A stretch of DNA of 31,570 nucleotides from Propionibacteriaceae bacterium UBA6238 (GCA_002441465.1 DJWE01000091.1:1-31570); one strand, 5' to 3'; counted from the first letter of the stretch, positions 1 to 7,954 are shown. The notes: generated by a model from the letters alone, not told the origin. Numbers and translations: made by a program.

Positions 1-95
1 GAACGAACTCCAAGGAACAGACGACAACCACACCGCCGCGCCAGCGACCCAACAACGAGGAGTCCCGACGCGGAGCGAGGAACGAACTCCAAGGA
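1..95. repeat. 16-bp direct repeat at the left edge
   Basis: The 16-mer GAACGAACTCCAAGGA occurs exactly at 1-16 and again at 80-95, a period of 79 bp. The sequence between is purine-rich and of low complexity. Two reading frames are open here. One closes at the TGA at 100-102 and could be the tail of a gene outside the window; the other runs open into the ACT gene. The window edge hides whether more copies lie to the left. Confidence 0.5.
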
Positions 96-107
96 GCCCT
101 GACATCT

Positions 108-139
108 TTGACACCGCTGTAACACCGATAGGTCAGACT
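108..139 (+). promoter_or_regulatory. Promoter of the ACT-domain gene
   Basis: A perfect -35 hexamer TTGACA lies at 108-113. Two -10 candidates follow: TAGGTC at 130-135 (16-bp spacer) and CAGACT at 134-139 (20-bp spacer). CAGACT ends 6 nt before the GTG at 146, so the transcript probably begins at or next to the start codon. No Shine-Dalgarno sequence is present. Confidence 0.5.
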
Positions 140-145
140 GTGCGA

Positions 146-766
146 GTGTTCCTGATGCGCGTCGCCCTCCCCGACCGACCCGGCTCCCTGGGTGCGGTGG
201 CCACTGCCATGGGTACGGTCGGGGCCGACATCAACGCCGTCGAGATCGTGGAGAAGTACGAGGGCTACGCCGTCGACGACTTCATGCTCGAGCTACCCAA
301 CGGCACCCCTCCTGATTCGCTGGTGACGGCGTGCACCTCTGTGCGCGGCGTCGAGGTGGTCTGGCTGTCCCACTACCCGGAGGCGTGGGGGCTGCAGGCC
401 GACGTGGACGTGCTCAACGCGATGACCGAGGATCCAGAACACGCCGAAGAGATCCTCACCCGCGAAGCTCCCCAAGTGTTCCGGGTCACCTGGGCCGTTC
501 TGGTCGACCGCGCCGAAGGCCGCTTGCTCGCCAACACCGACCTTGCCCCCGAGCTGGACACCGACGGCGTCCGTGCCTTGGGCGATCTCGGCACCCTGCG
601 CGACGACGAACTGCCCAACGACTGGCTTCCCGGCTGGGGCGAGACCCTGATCGCGGTGGCCCCGTTCCGCAGCGACGCCAGCATCGTGCTGGCTCGTCGC
701 GGTGGCCCCGAGTTCCTCAAGTCGGAGATCGCCCGGCTGCGCCATCTCGCCGCACTGGCCCAGTAG
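146..766 (+). CDS. ACT-domain amino-acid-binding protein (Rv3013-like)
   Basis: A cytosolic protein of 206 residues. The N-terminal ~75 residues form an ACT domain, opening with the signature MRVALPDRPGSLGAVA; ACT domains bind amino acids and usually regulate enzymes. The remaining ~130 residues match the length of the actinobacterial family beside ligA (Rv3013 in M. tuberculosis), whose function is not established. A GTG at 140 is two codons upstream, but GTG 146 gives the family-like start MFLMRV and lies 6 nt after a -10-like hexamer. The gene is divergent from genes outside the window and faces the minus-strand genes to its right. No catalytic motif is visible, so the role is probably regulatory (inference). 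Confidence 0.85.
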   Translation: MFLMRVALPDRPGSLGAVATAMGTVGADINAVEIVEKYEGYAVDDFMLELPNGTPPDSLVTACTSVRGVEVVWLSHYPEAWGLQADVDVLNAMTEDPEHAEEILTREAPQVFRVTWAVLVDRAEGRLLANTDLAPELDTDGVRALGDLGTLRDDELPNDWLPGWGETLIAVAPFRSDASIVLARRGGPEFLKSEIARLRHLAALAQ

Positions 767-806
767 CACGCTGACGGCGACTCCCCTCGCGCCGCTCGCC
801 GCGCCA

Positions 807-1337
807 CTAGTCCTTGCAGTCGTCCACGATCGTCCCGATCACGCCGCCGATCGCTCCACCGATGGCCGCCCCCGGCGCACCACCGAGCGCGCCACCGATG
901 ATCGCACCGGCACCGCCGAGCACCGACTGGTAGCTCCGGTTGCTCTTCGCATAGACCACAGTGGTGCCGTCGTCGCTCGGCTCAGCCTCGTACGCGCCGA
1001 CCGCCCCCGCCGCCAGCACCAACGCCACCGGGCTCGAATCGCCCTTCGCCAGCAGCCCGTCGTACATCGTCCGCATCCGCTGGTGATCGCCCGCGGCGAT
1101 TCGGCTGCGCTCTTGCGCCACCTGCTTGCCCGGGGTCGCGCCGACCTCGTTCATCGAGACCAGCACATTCCGTTCCGCGTCGCTGACCCAACCGAGCTCG
1201 GCGAGCCGATCAAAGACCAGCCGGGTGGCGACCGCGCGGTCGCCCTTCGCCTCGCGCATGAACCGCCTCGCCTCGGCCAGGGCCGCGTGCTGCAGATCGG
1301 CAACTCCGACGCCAATCGTCGGTGTGAACTCCCTCAT
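807..1337 (-). CDS. Hypothetical protein with a C-terminal glycine zipper
   Basis: A 176-residue protein of unrecognised family. The reading frame stays open upstream, but the ATG at 1337 follows a good Shine-Dalgarno (GGAGGG with a 4-nt gap), and a longer form would overlap the small membrane protein gene. Residues 1-~110 are charged, probably helical, and contain no cysteine. Residues ~140-170 are dominated by small residues with repeated GG, AIIGG, ALGG and AAIGG patterns, ending IGTIVDDCKD. Such a glycine zipper suits insertion in or packing against a membrane, or oligomerisation. No signal peptide is visible. It may be a soluble protein that inserts in the membrane; no function is claimed. 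Confidence 0.6.
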   Translation of the reverse strand: MREFTPTIGVGVADLQHAALAEARRFMREAKGDRAVATRLVFDRLAELGWVSDAERNVLVSMNEVGATPGKQVAQERSRIAAGDHQRMRTMYDGLLAKGDSSPVALVLAAGAVGAYEAEPSDDGTTVVYAKSNRSYQSVLGGAGAIIGGALGGAPGAAIGGAIGGVIGTIVDDCKD

Positions 1338-1486
1338 GATGCCCTCCATCCGCGGCCGTTCCCCGTGAACGACCTCACTCCGGTGGAGGGTCGGCACGGC
1401 CTCGGTGATACCTCGAACGGGGACGCGTGTCGTCGGCACCACCCAGCAGGGACGTCCGGTCGCGTCCGGGACGGAGCCGGCGGTGC

Positions 1487-1690
1487 TCAGCGAATGAGGG
1501 TGTAGATCCAGTAGCCGTAGCCCCACAACGCGGCCGTGACCAACACGACCGCGAGGATCGCCCACCAGCGCATCCGCTTCTTCTTGCGCGTGGGGACAAC
1601 CTCTAGCGGGCCCCACTCACCCATCTGCGGACGCACCCGCGGCGGGGCGCCCACGTTCAGATTCAGGTCGGAGTTCAGGCCTTCGGGCAC
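1487..1690 (-). CDS. Small single-pass membrane protein downstream of ligA
   Basis: A 67-residue protein starting at a GTG 9 bp after the ligA stop codon, so probably co-transcribed with ligA. The N-terminal ~34 residues are polar. A basic patch RKKKRMRWW (35-43) is followed by a hydrophobic segment (about 42-63) rich in Ala, Val, Leu and Trp. This predicts a type-II-like topology with the N-terminus in the cytoplasm. No family is recognised. The start has only a weak ribosome binding site, consistent with translational coupling to ligA. It may be a lineage-specific small membrane protein. Confidence 0.6.
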   Translation of the reverse strand: MPEGLNSDLNLNVGAPPRVRPQMGEWGPLEVVPTRKKKRMRWWAILAVVLVTAALWGYGYWIYTLIR

Positions 1691-1699
1691 GGCACCATC

Positions 1700-3766
1700 C
1701 TATTCGGCCGATCGAACCGCACTGGGGCCACCGGCCAGCAGCGCCTCGAAGCCCGCCGCGTCCAGGATCGGGACGCCGAGCGCGACCGCCTTGTCGTATT
1801 TCGATCCGCCGCCCTCCCCGGCCACCAGGAAGTCGGTGCGAGCCGATACCGATCCGGCCGCCTTCCCGCCATGAGCGGAGATCGCCTCGCCCACGCTGTC
1901 GCGGGTATAGCCGGGCAGCGAGCCGGTGACGACCAAGGTGAGCCCGGCCAGGGTCTGTGGCACAGCGGAGGCCGCCGTCGCGTCCTCGCTCAGTCGGCAG
2001 CCGGCCGCCTTCCACTTGGCCACGATCGCAACGTGCCAGTCGACCGAGAACCATTCCGAGATCGACTCGGCCAGAGTGGGTCCGATGCCCGGCACCTCGC
2101 TGAGCTCTGCCACGCTCGCCGCCTGCAGGGCGTCGATGCTCGGGAACGCTGCCGCGACGTCCGGGGCGACACCCTTGCCGACGTGCCGAATCGACAAGGC
2201 GACCAGAAAGCGGGCGAACGGCCGGGTCTTGGCCGTCTCGAGGTTGGCCAGCAACTTGCGACCGTTGGCCGACAGCGCGCCGTCCTTCGTGGTGAGCACG
2301 CCGGCGGCCACCAGCTTCGCCTCGGTGAGGTCGAACAGGTCGCCCTCGTCGGCGAGCAGGCCCGCGCTGAGCAGGGCGTCCGCGGACTGCCAGCCCAGCA
2401 CCTCGATGTCGAGGGCCTGCCGTGAGGCGAGGTGGAACAAGCGTTCGCGCAGTTGAGCGGGGCAGGAACGCCGGTTCGGGCACCGAATGTCCGCATCGCC
2501 CTCCTTCTCCGGACGCAGCTCGCTGCCGCACGCCGGGCAGTGGGTGGGCATCACGAATGCCCGCTCCGTCCCGTCCCGAAGCTCGACCACCGGGCCGAGC
2601 ACCTCGGGAATGACGTCGCCGGCCTTGCGCAGCACCACCGTGTCGCCGATCAGCACGCCCTTTCGCCGTACTTCGGACGCGTTGTGCAGCGTCGCCTGCT
2701 CAACCGTGGAGCCCGCGACCAGCACCGGCTCCATCACCGCGTACGGCGTGACCCGGCCGGTGCGACCGACGTTGACCCGGATGTCGACCAGCTTCGTGGT
2801 GACCTCCTCGGGCGGGTACTTGTACGCGATCGCCCAGCGCGGCGCCCGTGAGGTGTGCCCCAGGCGCTCCTGAAGTCCTCGGTCGTCCACTTTGATCACC
2901 ACGCCGTCGATCTCGTGCTCCACCGAGTGGCGATGCTCGCCAAAGTGCTCGATGTAGGCCTTGACCTCCTCGATCGAATGACAGATGCGGTAGTGCTGCG
3001 AGGTGGGCAGCCCCCAGGCGTTCAACAGCTCGTAGCCGTGGGACTGCCGATCGAGTTCCGCTCCCGAGAACGCGCCGATGCCGTGCACCAGGAAGTGCAG
3101 CCGCCGCTGCGCGGTCACCCTGGGGTCCTTCTGTCGCAACGAGCCCGCTGCAGAGTTCCGTGGATTGGCGAACGGCGCCTTGCCCGCCTCGACCAGTCCG
3201 GCGTTGAGCTCAGCGAAGTCATCGGTGCGCATGAACACCTCGCCGCGCACCTCCACCACCTCCGGCACGTTCGGTCCGGCGAGGCGAGCCGGGACGGCGG
3301 AAATGGTGCGCACGTTCGCGGTGACGTCCTCGCCGACGAGCCCGTCACCGCGAGTGGCAGCGCTGACCAGGCGCCCTTCGCGATAGACCAGGTCGAGGGC
3401 GAGCCCGTCGATCTTCAGCTCGCACAGGTAGCCGGACGCCGCCACGCTCTCGCCGGCGAGCCCCTCGGCCCGGGCCAGCCACTTGTCCAGCTCGTCGAGG
3501 GAGAACACGTTGTCGAGGCTCATCAGCGGCACCAGGTGCGTGACCGGAGCGAAGGTCGAGCTGGCCGCGCCGCCCACCTGCTGAGTAGGGCTGGCCGGGG
3601 TACGCAGCTGTGGGTACTCGCTCTCGAGCTCGATCAACTCGCGCATCAAGGTGTCGAACTCGGCGTCGGACACCACCGGGGCGTCCTGCTCGTAATAGCG
3701 GCGCCGGTGATCGGTGATCTCCGTGCTCAGCGCTGCGTGCCTGGCCTTCGCGGCGTCGTCGGTCAT
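1700..3766 (-). CDS. ligA: NAD-dependent DNA ligase LigA
   Basis: Seals nicks in duplex DNA during replication and repair, using NAD+. The 688-residue length is typical. The adenylation motif KIDG is at 118-121, with Lys118 as the AMP acceptor. The oligonucleotide-binding region carries conserved VGRTGRVTP. A four-cysteine zinc finger follows (CPAC, then CPNRRSC), then helix-hairpin-helix repeats including PGIGPTLAESI. A C-terminal BRCT domain covers about 600-680 (VVTGSLPGYTRD). The start at ATG 3766 is preceded by a TAGGTT hexamer and no Shine-Dalgarno, suggesting a leaderless mRNA. It is followed closely by the 67-residue membrane protein gene. The neighbourhood matches M. tuberculosis Rv3013-Rv3015c. 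Confidence 0.98.
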   Translation of the reverse strand: MTDDAAKARHAALSTEITDHRRRYYEQDAPVVSDAEFDTLMRELIELESEYPQLRTPASPTQQVGGAASSTFAPVTHLVPLMSLDNVFSLDELDKWLARAEGLAGESVAASGYLCELKIDGLALDLVYREGRLVSAATRGDGLVGEDVTANVRTISAVPARLAGPNVPEVVEVRGEVFMRTDDFAELNAGLVEAGKAPFANPRNSAAGSLRQKDPRVTAQRRLHFLVHGIGAFSGAELDRQSHGYELLNAWGLPTSQHYRICHSIEEVKAYIEHFGEHRHSVEHEIDGVVIKVDDRGLQERLGHTSRAPRWAIAYKYPPEEVTTKLVDIRVNVGRTGRVTPYAVMEPVLVAGSTVEQATLHNASEVRRKGVLIGDTVVLRKAGDVIPEVLGPVVELRDGTERAFVMPTHCPACGSELRPEKEGDADIRCPNRRSCPAQLRERLFHLASRQALDIEVLGWQSADALLSAGLLADEGDLFDLTEAKLVAAGVLTTKDGALSANGRKLLANLETAKTRPFARFLVALSIRHVGKGVAPDVAAAFPSIDALQAASVAELSEVPGIGPTLAESISEWFSVDWHVAIVAKWKAAGCRLSEDATAASAVPQTLAGLTLVVTGSLPGYTRDSVGEAISAHGGKAAGSVSARTDFLVAGEGGGSKYDKAVALGVPILDAAGFEALLAGGPSAVRSAE

Positions 3767-3772
3767 GGCGGA

Positions 3773-3778
3773 AACCTA
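3773..3778 (-). promoter_or_regulatory. -10 element of ligA, leaderless configuration
   Basis: On the minus strand TAGGTT ends 6 nt before the ligA ATG (3766). This places the transcription start at or next to the A of the start codon. No convincing -35 hexamer was found. The 87-bp region 3767-3853 also holds the promoter of the divergent reductase gene, where only a poor TTGACT is seen 6 nt before its ATG. Confidence 0.45.
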
Positions 3779-3853
3779 CCGCCCGGAACCGACAACCGCC
3801 CGGGTGAGGATTGCTGTCGAGCCGGTGTCGGTGCCGACGGGTTGACTGGTGCG

Positions 3854-4420
3854 ATGGCACGCACCATCTACTACACCGCGACCAGCCTCGACGGCTTCAT
3901 CGCGACCGATGACCACTCCCTGGAGTGGCTGCTCTCGCGCAGCTCCGGCGCGGGTGGACCGTTGGACTACGACCGCTTCATCACCGGCGTCGGGGCCTTG
4001 TGCATGGGCGCGAACACCTACGCCTGGATCCACCGCACACTCCACGACGACGCCGGCAATCCGACCGAGCCGTGGCCGTACGCCCAGCCCTGCCGGGTGT
4101 TCAGTCACCGGGAGCTGCCGGCCTGGCCCGGAGCCGACATCCAGGTCACCGCCGAGCCGGTCGATGCCGTCCACGCCGAGTTGGCCGCCCTCGCCGGAGA
4201 CGCCGCGATCTGGGTGGTCGGTGGCGGCGACCTCGCCGGACAGTTCCACGATCGGGGCCTCCTTGACGAGATCGTGGTGAGCATCGCCCCAGTGACCCTG
4301 GGTTCGGGGGCGCCACTGTTTCCGCGGCGGGCCGACCTGCGCTGCGTGGAGACCACTGCCAGCGGAGAGTTCGTCGCCGCCCGCTTCGCGGTCGCCCCAG
4401 ATGAAGGGGGCTCGTCGTGA
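3854..4420 (+). CDS. RibD C-terminal/dihydrofolate reductase-fold protein
   Basis: A 188-residue cytosolic protein of the RibD C-terminal domain family, which has a DHFR-like fold and is predicted to reduce a substrate with NAD(P)H. It begins MARTIYYTATSLDGFIA, the typical first strand and catalytic loop. Further family marks are a central GANTY motif, the nucleotide-binding IWVVGGGDLAGQF and the C-terminal APVTLGSGAPLFP. The length fits single-domain members, which have no deaminase domain and usually unknown substrates. The start is the ATG giving this conserved N-terminus. It stands alone on the plus strand, divergent from ligA, and is probably not involved in riboflavin synthesis. Confidence 0.9.
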   Translation: MARTIYYTATSLDGFIATDDHSLEWLLSRSSGAGGPLDYDRFITGVGALCMGANTYAWIHRTLHDDAGNPTEPWPYAQPCRVFSHRELPAWPGADIQVTAEPVDAVHAELAALAGDAAIWVVGGGDLAGQFHDRGLLDEIVVSIAPVTLGSGAPLFPRRADLRCVETTASGEFVAARFAVAPDEGGSS

Positions 4421-4507
4421 TTCTGACCGCTTCGAGGGCCGAGCCGGTGCGGTCTCCTCGCTGCGGTCGCAGGCAGGCCCGGGAGCCGGCGCCGGGCGGA
4501 ATGGGAA

Positions 4508-4523
4508 CCGTGCAGCCGCACGG
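4508..4523. terminator. Hairpin between convergent genes
   Basis: CCGTGC and GCACGG form a perfect 6-bp stem with the loop AGCC in the 113-bp gap between the convergent reductase and MetE-like genes. There is no U-tract. It is a possible bidirectional terminator. The rest of the gap (4421-4507) holds GC-rich short palindromes and no gene. Confidence 0.3.
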
Positions 4524-4533
4524 CCGCCATGGT

Positions 4534-5553
4534 TCACGCCAGTTCTGCTGCCACCTGATCGCGCACCCTCGCCAGCACGTCGAAGCCCTGGCTCACCTCC
4601 GCGGGAGCCCAGCCGGCCAGACCACAGGACGGAGTGAGCACCAGTCGCTCGGACATGTGGCTCGGCGCGCCGATCCGATCCAATGCCCCGAGCACCCGCC
4701 GACGAACCGCGTCCACGCCGAGCGGACGGACCCCTCCCGTGGTCGGGAGACACCCCAGGTACACCGTCGCACCGGCATCGACCGCACCGGCGAGCGCATC
4801 CCAATCAGCGGTACCGAGCTGGTCGAGATCCACCGAGACCCCGTCGAAGCCGGCGCCACCGGCCGCATCTCCGAGCAGGACGCCCAGCGGCCAACCGCCG
4901 TCCCAGCGCGCGCAACTGTGCAACACGGTCGACACTTCGAGCCCACGGCGAGCCGGCTCCCCCGTGATCCAGGACAGGGCGCGGCACAGCTCGGGAAGGT
5001 CAACCATCCGATGCCGGAAATAGCCGCCCGGAGTGGGCACCGCGCCGGACGCCACCGCGGGCAGGGACGGCTCGTCCACCTGCAGCACCAGCTCCGCGCC
5101 CGGCAGCCGCCTCGCCAGATCGCTGAGGACCTCGCCCACGCCCTCGGCGACAGCCTGGGCGAGGTCGCGACGGGCCCCGATGTCGGCCAGAACTCGGCCC
5201 GAGTGCGCGACGCCCACCGACGCGGCGATAGTCCACGGTCCGGCAACGGCCACCTTGAATCGACCGACGAAGCCTTCGGCCGCCTCCTCGAGCTGATCGA
5301 GGTCGTCCCGCCAGGTCGCCCGAGCCCTGCGCTGGTCAACGCCAGCGGCGTCGGCCAGCCGCCACTCCCCCGCGCTCACCTCGGCGGGAAGCCCGGACGG
5401 CAGGCCGAGCCCGCGTCCGATCATGGCGGCCCAGGGCCCCCGGGCCGGCAGCTCGGGCAGGTAGGGCAGATCCGGCACTTTGTCGAAGGTCATCCGCAGC
5501 GCAGCCCCGAAGTCCGTCCCCGGCAACGAGCCCAGGCCCGAGACGGCGACCAT
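4534..5553 (-). CDS. MetE C-terminal-like methyltransferase (Rv3015c-like)
   Basis: A 339-residue protein matching the catalytic barrel of cobalamin-independent methionine synthase, without the MetE N-terminal half. Zinc-ligand positions are conserved: His212 and Cys214 (LHSCA) and Cys310 (LTPSCGL). A VDEPSLP motif with Asp160/Glu161 corresponds to the substrate-binding acid of the family. It could transfer methyl groups to a thiol, but the donor and acceptor are unknown. Without the N-terminal domain it is not necessarily a methionine synthase. The ATG overlaps the mnmA stop by one base (TGATG), so translation is coupled to mnmA. The same neighbour relationship exists in M. tuberculosis (Rv3015c near ligA and trmU). 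Confidence 0.85.
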   Translation of the reverse strand: MVAVSGLGSLPGTDFGAALRMTFDKVPDLPYLPELPARGPWAAMIGRGLGLPSGLPAEVSAGEWRLADAAGVDQRRARATWRDDLDQLEEAAEGFVGRFKVAVAGPWTIAASVGVAHSGRVLADIGARRDLAQAVAEGVGEVLSDLARRLPGAELVLQVDEPSLPAVASGAVPTPGGYFRHRMVDLPELCRALSWITGEPARRGLEVSTVLHSCARWDGGWPLGVLLGDAAGGAGFDGVSVDLDQLGTADWDALAGAVDAGATVYLGCLPTTGGVRPLGVDAVRRRVLGALDRIGAPSHMSERLVLTPSCGLAGWAPAEVSQGFDVLARVRDQVAAELA

Positions 5554-6629
5554 CAGGCGGCCGTCGCGGAGATCGTGGCACTGCCCACCACGCGGTCCCC
5601 GTCGTAGCAGACCGCTGCCTGACCGGGGGCGATGCCGAAAGCCGGAGCGTCCAGCTCGATCCGCATCTGAGCGGCATCGGCCTCGATCAGGGCCGGCATG
5701 GCGTCACCGTGCGCCCTGACCTGCACCAATCCGCGCCATGCGCCGGCCACCGGTCGTTCGGTCCACGTAGGACGGATGCCGTCGATTCTGCGTACGGCCA
5801 GCGACTGCTTGGGGCCGACGGTCACCGTGTTGCGGACCGGATCCACGCGCAGCACATAGCGCGGCCGCCCGTCCTGTGCAGGCACCGAAAGGTGCAGCCC
5901 GTGTCGCTGGCCCACCGTGAACTGATGAGTGCCGGTGTGGACGCCGAGCACCTCACCGGTCTCGTCCACGACGTCCCCCGCCCTGCGTCCCAACCGGGAT
6001 TGCAGGAAGCCCGCGGTGTCGCCGGTCGGGATGAAGCAGATGTCGTGGCTGTCCGGCTTTCGGGCCAGGAACAGCCCCCGAGTTGCGGCTTCGGCCCGCA
6101 CTTCGGCTTTCGCGGTATCAGAGCCGAGCGGAAACAGCGAATGCCGCAGCTGCTCGGCGTCCAGCACTCCTAGTACGTAGGACTGGTCCTTGGCCGGCTC
6201 CGCCGCGCGGTACAGCGAGACCTGGCCGTGGGACTGCTCGAGCCGGGCGTAGTGCCCGGTCGCGACCGCATCGAAGCCAAGCGCGCGGCCACGTTCGAGG
6301 ACCGCGGCGAACTTGATCTTCTCGTTGCAGCGCAGGCAGGGGTTCGGCGTGCGCCCTGCGGCGTACTCGTCGACGAAGTCGGCGACCACGTCCGCGGCGA
6401 ACCGTTCGGCGAAATCCCACACGTAGAACGGGATACCGAGCACGTCCGCTGCGCGCCGGGCGTCGTGGGAGTCCTCCAGCGAACAGCAACCGCGGGCGCC
6501 GCTGCGATAGGCCTCGGGATTCCTCGACAAGGCCAGGTGCACCCCGACCACCTCGTGCCCGGCGTCGACCAGGCGCGCCGCGGCAACGGCGGAGTCCACT
6601 CCACCAGACATCGCGGCCAGCACGCGCAT
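5553..6629 (-). CDS. mnmA: tRNA-specific 2-thiouridylase MnmA
   Basis: Thiolates U34 of the tRNAs for Lys, Glu and Gln, using ATP and sulfur passed from a cysteine desulfurase. It has 358 residues. The PP-loop SGGVDS is at 8-13. The catalytic cysteine lies in TPNPCLRC (Cys98, with Cys101 nearby), and the second active-site cysteine is Cys198 in DSHDICF. TGHYARL and KDQSYVLG are further family motifs. Two adjacent start codons exist, GTG 6632 and ATG 6629. AGGAGG lies 6 nt before the ATG and only 3 nt before the GTG, so the ATG is preferred. The desulfurase gene lies upstream on the same strand and is the natural sulfur donor, but a REP-type hairpin separates the two. Confidence 0.96.
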   Translation of the reverse strand: MRVLAAMSGGVDSAVAAARLVDAGHEVVGVHLALSRNPEAYRSGARGCCSLEDSHDARRAADVLGIPFYVWDFAERFAADVVADFVDEYAAGRTPNPCLRCNEKIKFAAVLERGRALGFDAVATGHYARLEQSHGQVSLYRAAEPAKDQSYVLGVLDAEQLRHSLFPLGSDTAKAEVRAEAATRGLFLARKPDSHDICFIPTGDTAGFLQSRLGRRAGDVVDETGEVLGVHTGTHQFTVGQRHGLHLSVPAQDGRPRYVLRVDPVRNTVTVGPKQSLAVRRIDGIRPTWTERPVAGAWRGLVQVRAHGDAMPALIEADAAQMRIELDAPAFGIAPGQAAVCYDGDRVVGSATISATAA

Positions 6630-6701
6630 CACTCGCCTCCTCGAACCTGCTGCATCCTACGCGGCCCCTTGTCGTCGAGCTCGCCCCACCCGCCCGCACC
6701 G

Positions 6702-6765
6702 ATTTGGGGACGGTTCCTATCTCGGCCCAGCGGACGCCGGACCGAGATAGGAACCGTCCCCAAAT
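6702..6765. repeat. Perfect inverted REP pair (BIME-like hairpin)
   Basis: Two 24-bp arms, 6702-6725 and 6742-6765, are exact reverse complements around a 16-nt loop. Each contains GGGGACGGTTCCTATCTCGG or its complement, which differs by one base from the REP copies beside the RAYT gene at 26716-27510. The shared sequence extends into GGCCCA on the loop side. The element starts 13 bp after the desulfurase stop codon and ends 72 bp before mnmA. In RNA it would form a very stable hairpin, which could terminate or protect the desulfurase transcript. It is best explained as a dispersed element mobilised in trans by a RAYT. Confidence 0.9.
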
Positions 6766-6778
6766 TCCGGGGCGGAAG

Positions 6779-7900
6779 CTAGACGGCGGCCCGGGCCCGC
6801 TCCACGATCCCAGGCAGCACGCCCAGCAAGGCCTCCACTGCCTCGGCGGTGGTCTGCGGCCCGAAGGAGAACCGAAGACTCGCGGACGCATCCTCCATCG
6901 AGCGACCCATCGCCAGCAGCACCTCACTGGGCTGGTGCACCCCGGCGGTGCAGGCCGAGCCGGTGGACGCGTCGAAGCCGGCCGCGTCCAGCAGCAGCAG
7001 GACGTCGTCGGCGCGGACGCCGGCGAAGGTCAGGTTGACGATCGCGGGGCCACACGGCTGCACGGTGTTCGCCCGCGTGCCCGCGACCGTGGCCACAACG
7101 CCGGCGATCAGCCGATCCCGCAAGCCCGCCAGGCGTTCGGCCTCCATCGCGCGACGCTCCGCAGCCACCCGGCTGGCCGCGGCGAAGCCGGCCGCGAGCG
7201 CTACCGGCACCGTCCCCGAGCGCAGGCGCGCCTCCTGGCCGCCACCGAATCCGGTCGGGCGCAGGGTGACCCCACGACGGACGACCAGCGCCCCGATCCC
7301 CACCGGACCGCCGAGCTTGTGCGCGGACACGGTCAGCAGGTCCAAGCCCGAGGACGCGACGTCGATCACCACATGCCCGAAGGCCTGCACCGCATCGCTG
7401 TGCACGAGAGCACCCGCGGCGTGAGCGAGCTCCACCACCTCTGCGATCGGCTGCACGACGCCGGTCTCGTTGTTCACCCACATCACCGAGACGAGCCCGG
7501 TCCGTGGCCCGACCAGGGTGCCGGCGCGCTCCAGATCGACCCGTCCGTCGGTGCGGACCGGCAGCACCACCACCTCGGCCAGATGCGCGCCGACGGCCGC
7601 CACAGACGGGTGCTCGACTGCGGAAACAGCCACCTCAGGGCGCCCGTCCACGTGCACTCCGAGCAACGCAAGGTTGTTCGCCTCCGTGCCGCCGGAGGTG
7701 AACACGACCTCGCTCGGACGGGCGCCCAGGTCCTCCGCGAGCGACTCCCTGGCCTCCTCGAGAGTCCGCCGCGCCGCCCGTCCGGCCGCATGCAACGAAC
7801 TCGGGTTACCCGGACGGGCCAGCAACTCGGCCATCACCTGGGCGGCCTGAGGCACGGTCGGGGCGGAGGCGGCGTGGTCGAAGTAACTGCGGGTGGTCAT
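6779..7900 (-). CDS. Cysteine desulfurase (NifS/IscS family)
   Basis: A PLP enzyme that removes sulfur from cysteine and passes it on as a persulfide. It has 373 residues and belongs to the class V aminotransferase fold. FDHAASAP lies near the N-terminus. His97 is in the SAVEHPSV stacking motif, PLP-binding Lys195 in SAHKLGGP, and catalytic Cys317 in STGSACTAG. The neighbouring mnmA suggests that it feeds tRNA thiolation, as proposed for the M. tuberculosis Rv3025c/Rv3024c pair; a role in iron-sulfur assembly is also possible. The ATG has an AGGAG ribosome binding site 8 nt upstream. The gene is divergent from glgX, and the 122-bp gap holds a LacI-type palindrome. Confidence 0.95.
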   Translation of the reverse strand: MTTRSYFDHAASAPTVPQAAQVMAELLARPGNPSSLHAAGRAARRTLEEARESLAEDLGARPSEVVFTSGGTEANNLALLGVHVDGRPEVAVSAVEHPSVAAVGAHLAEVVVLPVRTDGRVDLERAGTLVGPRTGLVSVMWVNNETGVVQPIAEVVELAHAAGALVHSDAVQAFGHVVIDVASSGLDLLTVSAHKLGGPVGIGALVVRRGVTLRPTGFGGGQEARLRSGTVPVALAAGFAAASRVAAERRAMEAERLAGLRDRLIAGVVATVAGTRANTVQPCGPAIVNLTFAGVRADDVLLLLDAAGFDASTGSACTAGVHQPSEVLLAMGRSMEDASASLRFSFGPQTTAEAVEALLGVLPGIVERARAAV

Positions 7901-7924
7901 CCGTCCTGCTCCTGTGAACTTCGT

Positions 7925-7934
7925 GAAACGTTTC
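7925..7934. promoter_or_regulatory. LacI/GalR-type operator palindrome
   Basis: GAAACGTTTC is a perfect 10-bp palindrome within TGAAACGTTTCT. It resembles the CG-centred operators of LacI/GalR-family sugar regulators. It lies 25 bp upstream of the desulfurase start and about 60 bp upstream of the proposed glgX transcription start, so it could control either gene. Control of glgX by a maltose- or glucan-responsive regulator is the more natural reading (inference). Confidence 0.4.
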
Positions 7935-7954
7935 TCTGTTGCGAGGGTCGCTGG

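Noticed and set aside
140..145. GTG 140 as start of the ACT protein
   Set aside because: Possible, but GTG 146 fits the family N-terminus and the 6-nt spacing from CAGACT better.
6702..6765. Ordinary intrinsic terminator of the desulfurase gene
   Set aside because: There is no U-tract, and the arm sequence matches REP copies elsewhere in the window. It may still act as a terminator.
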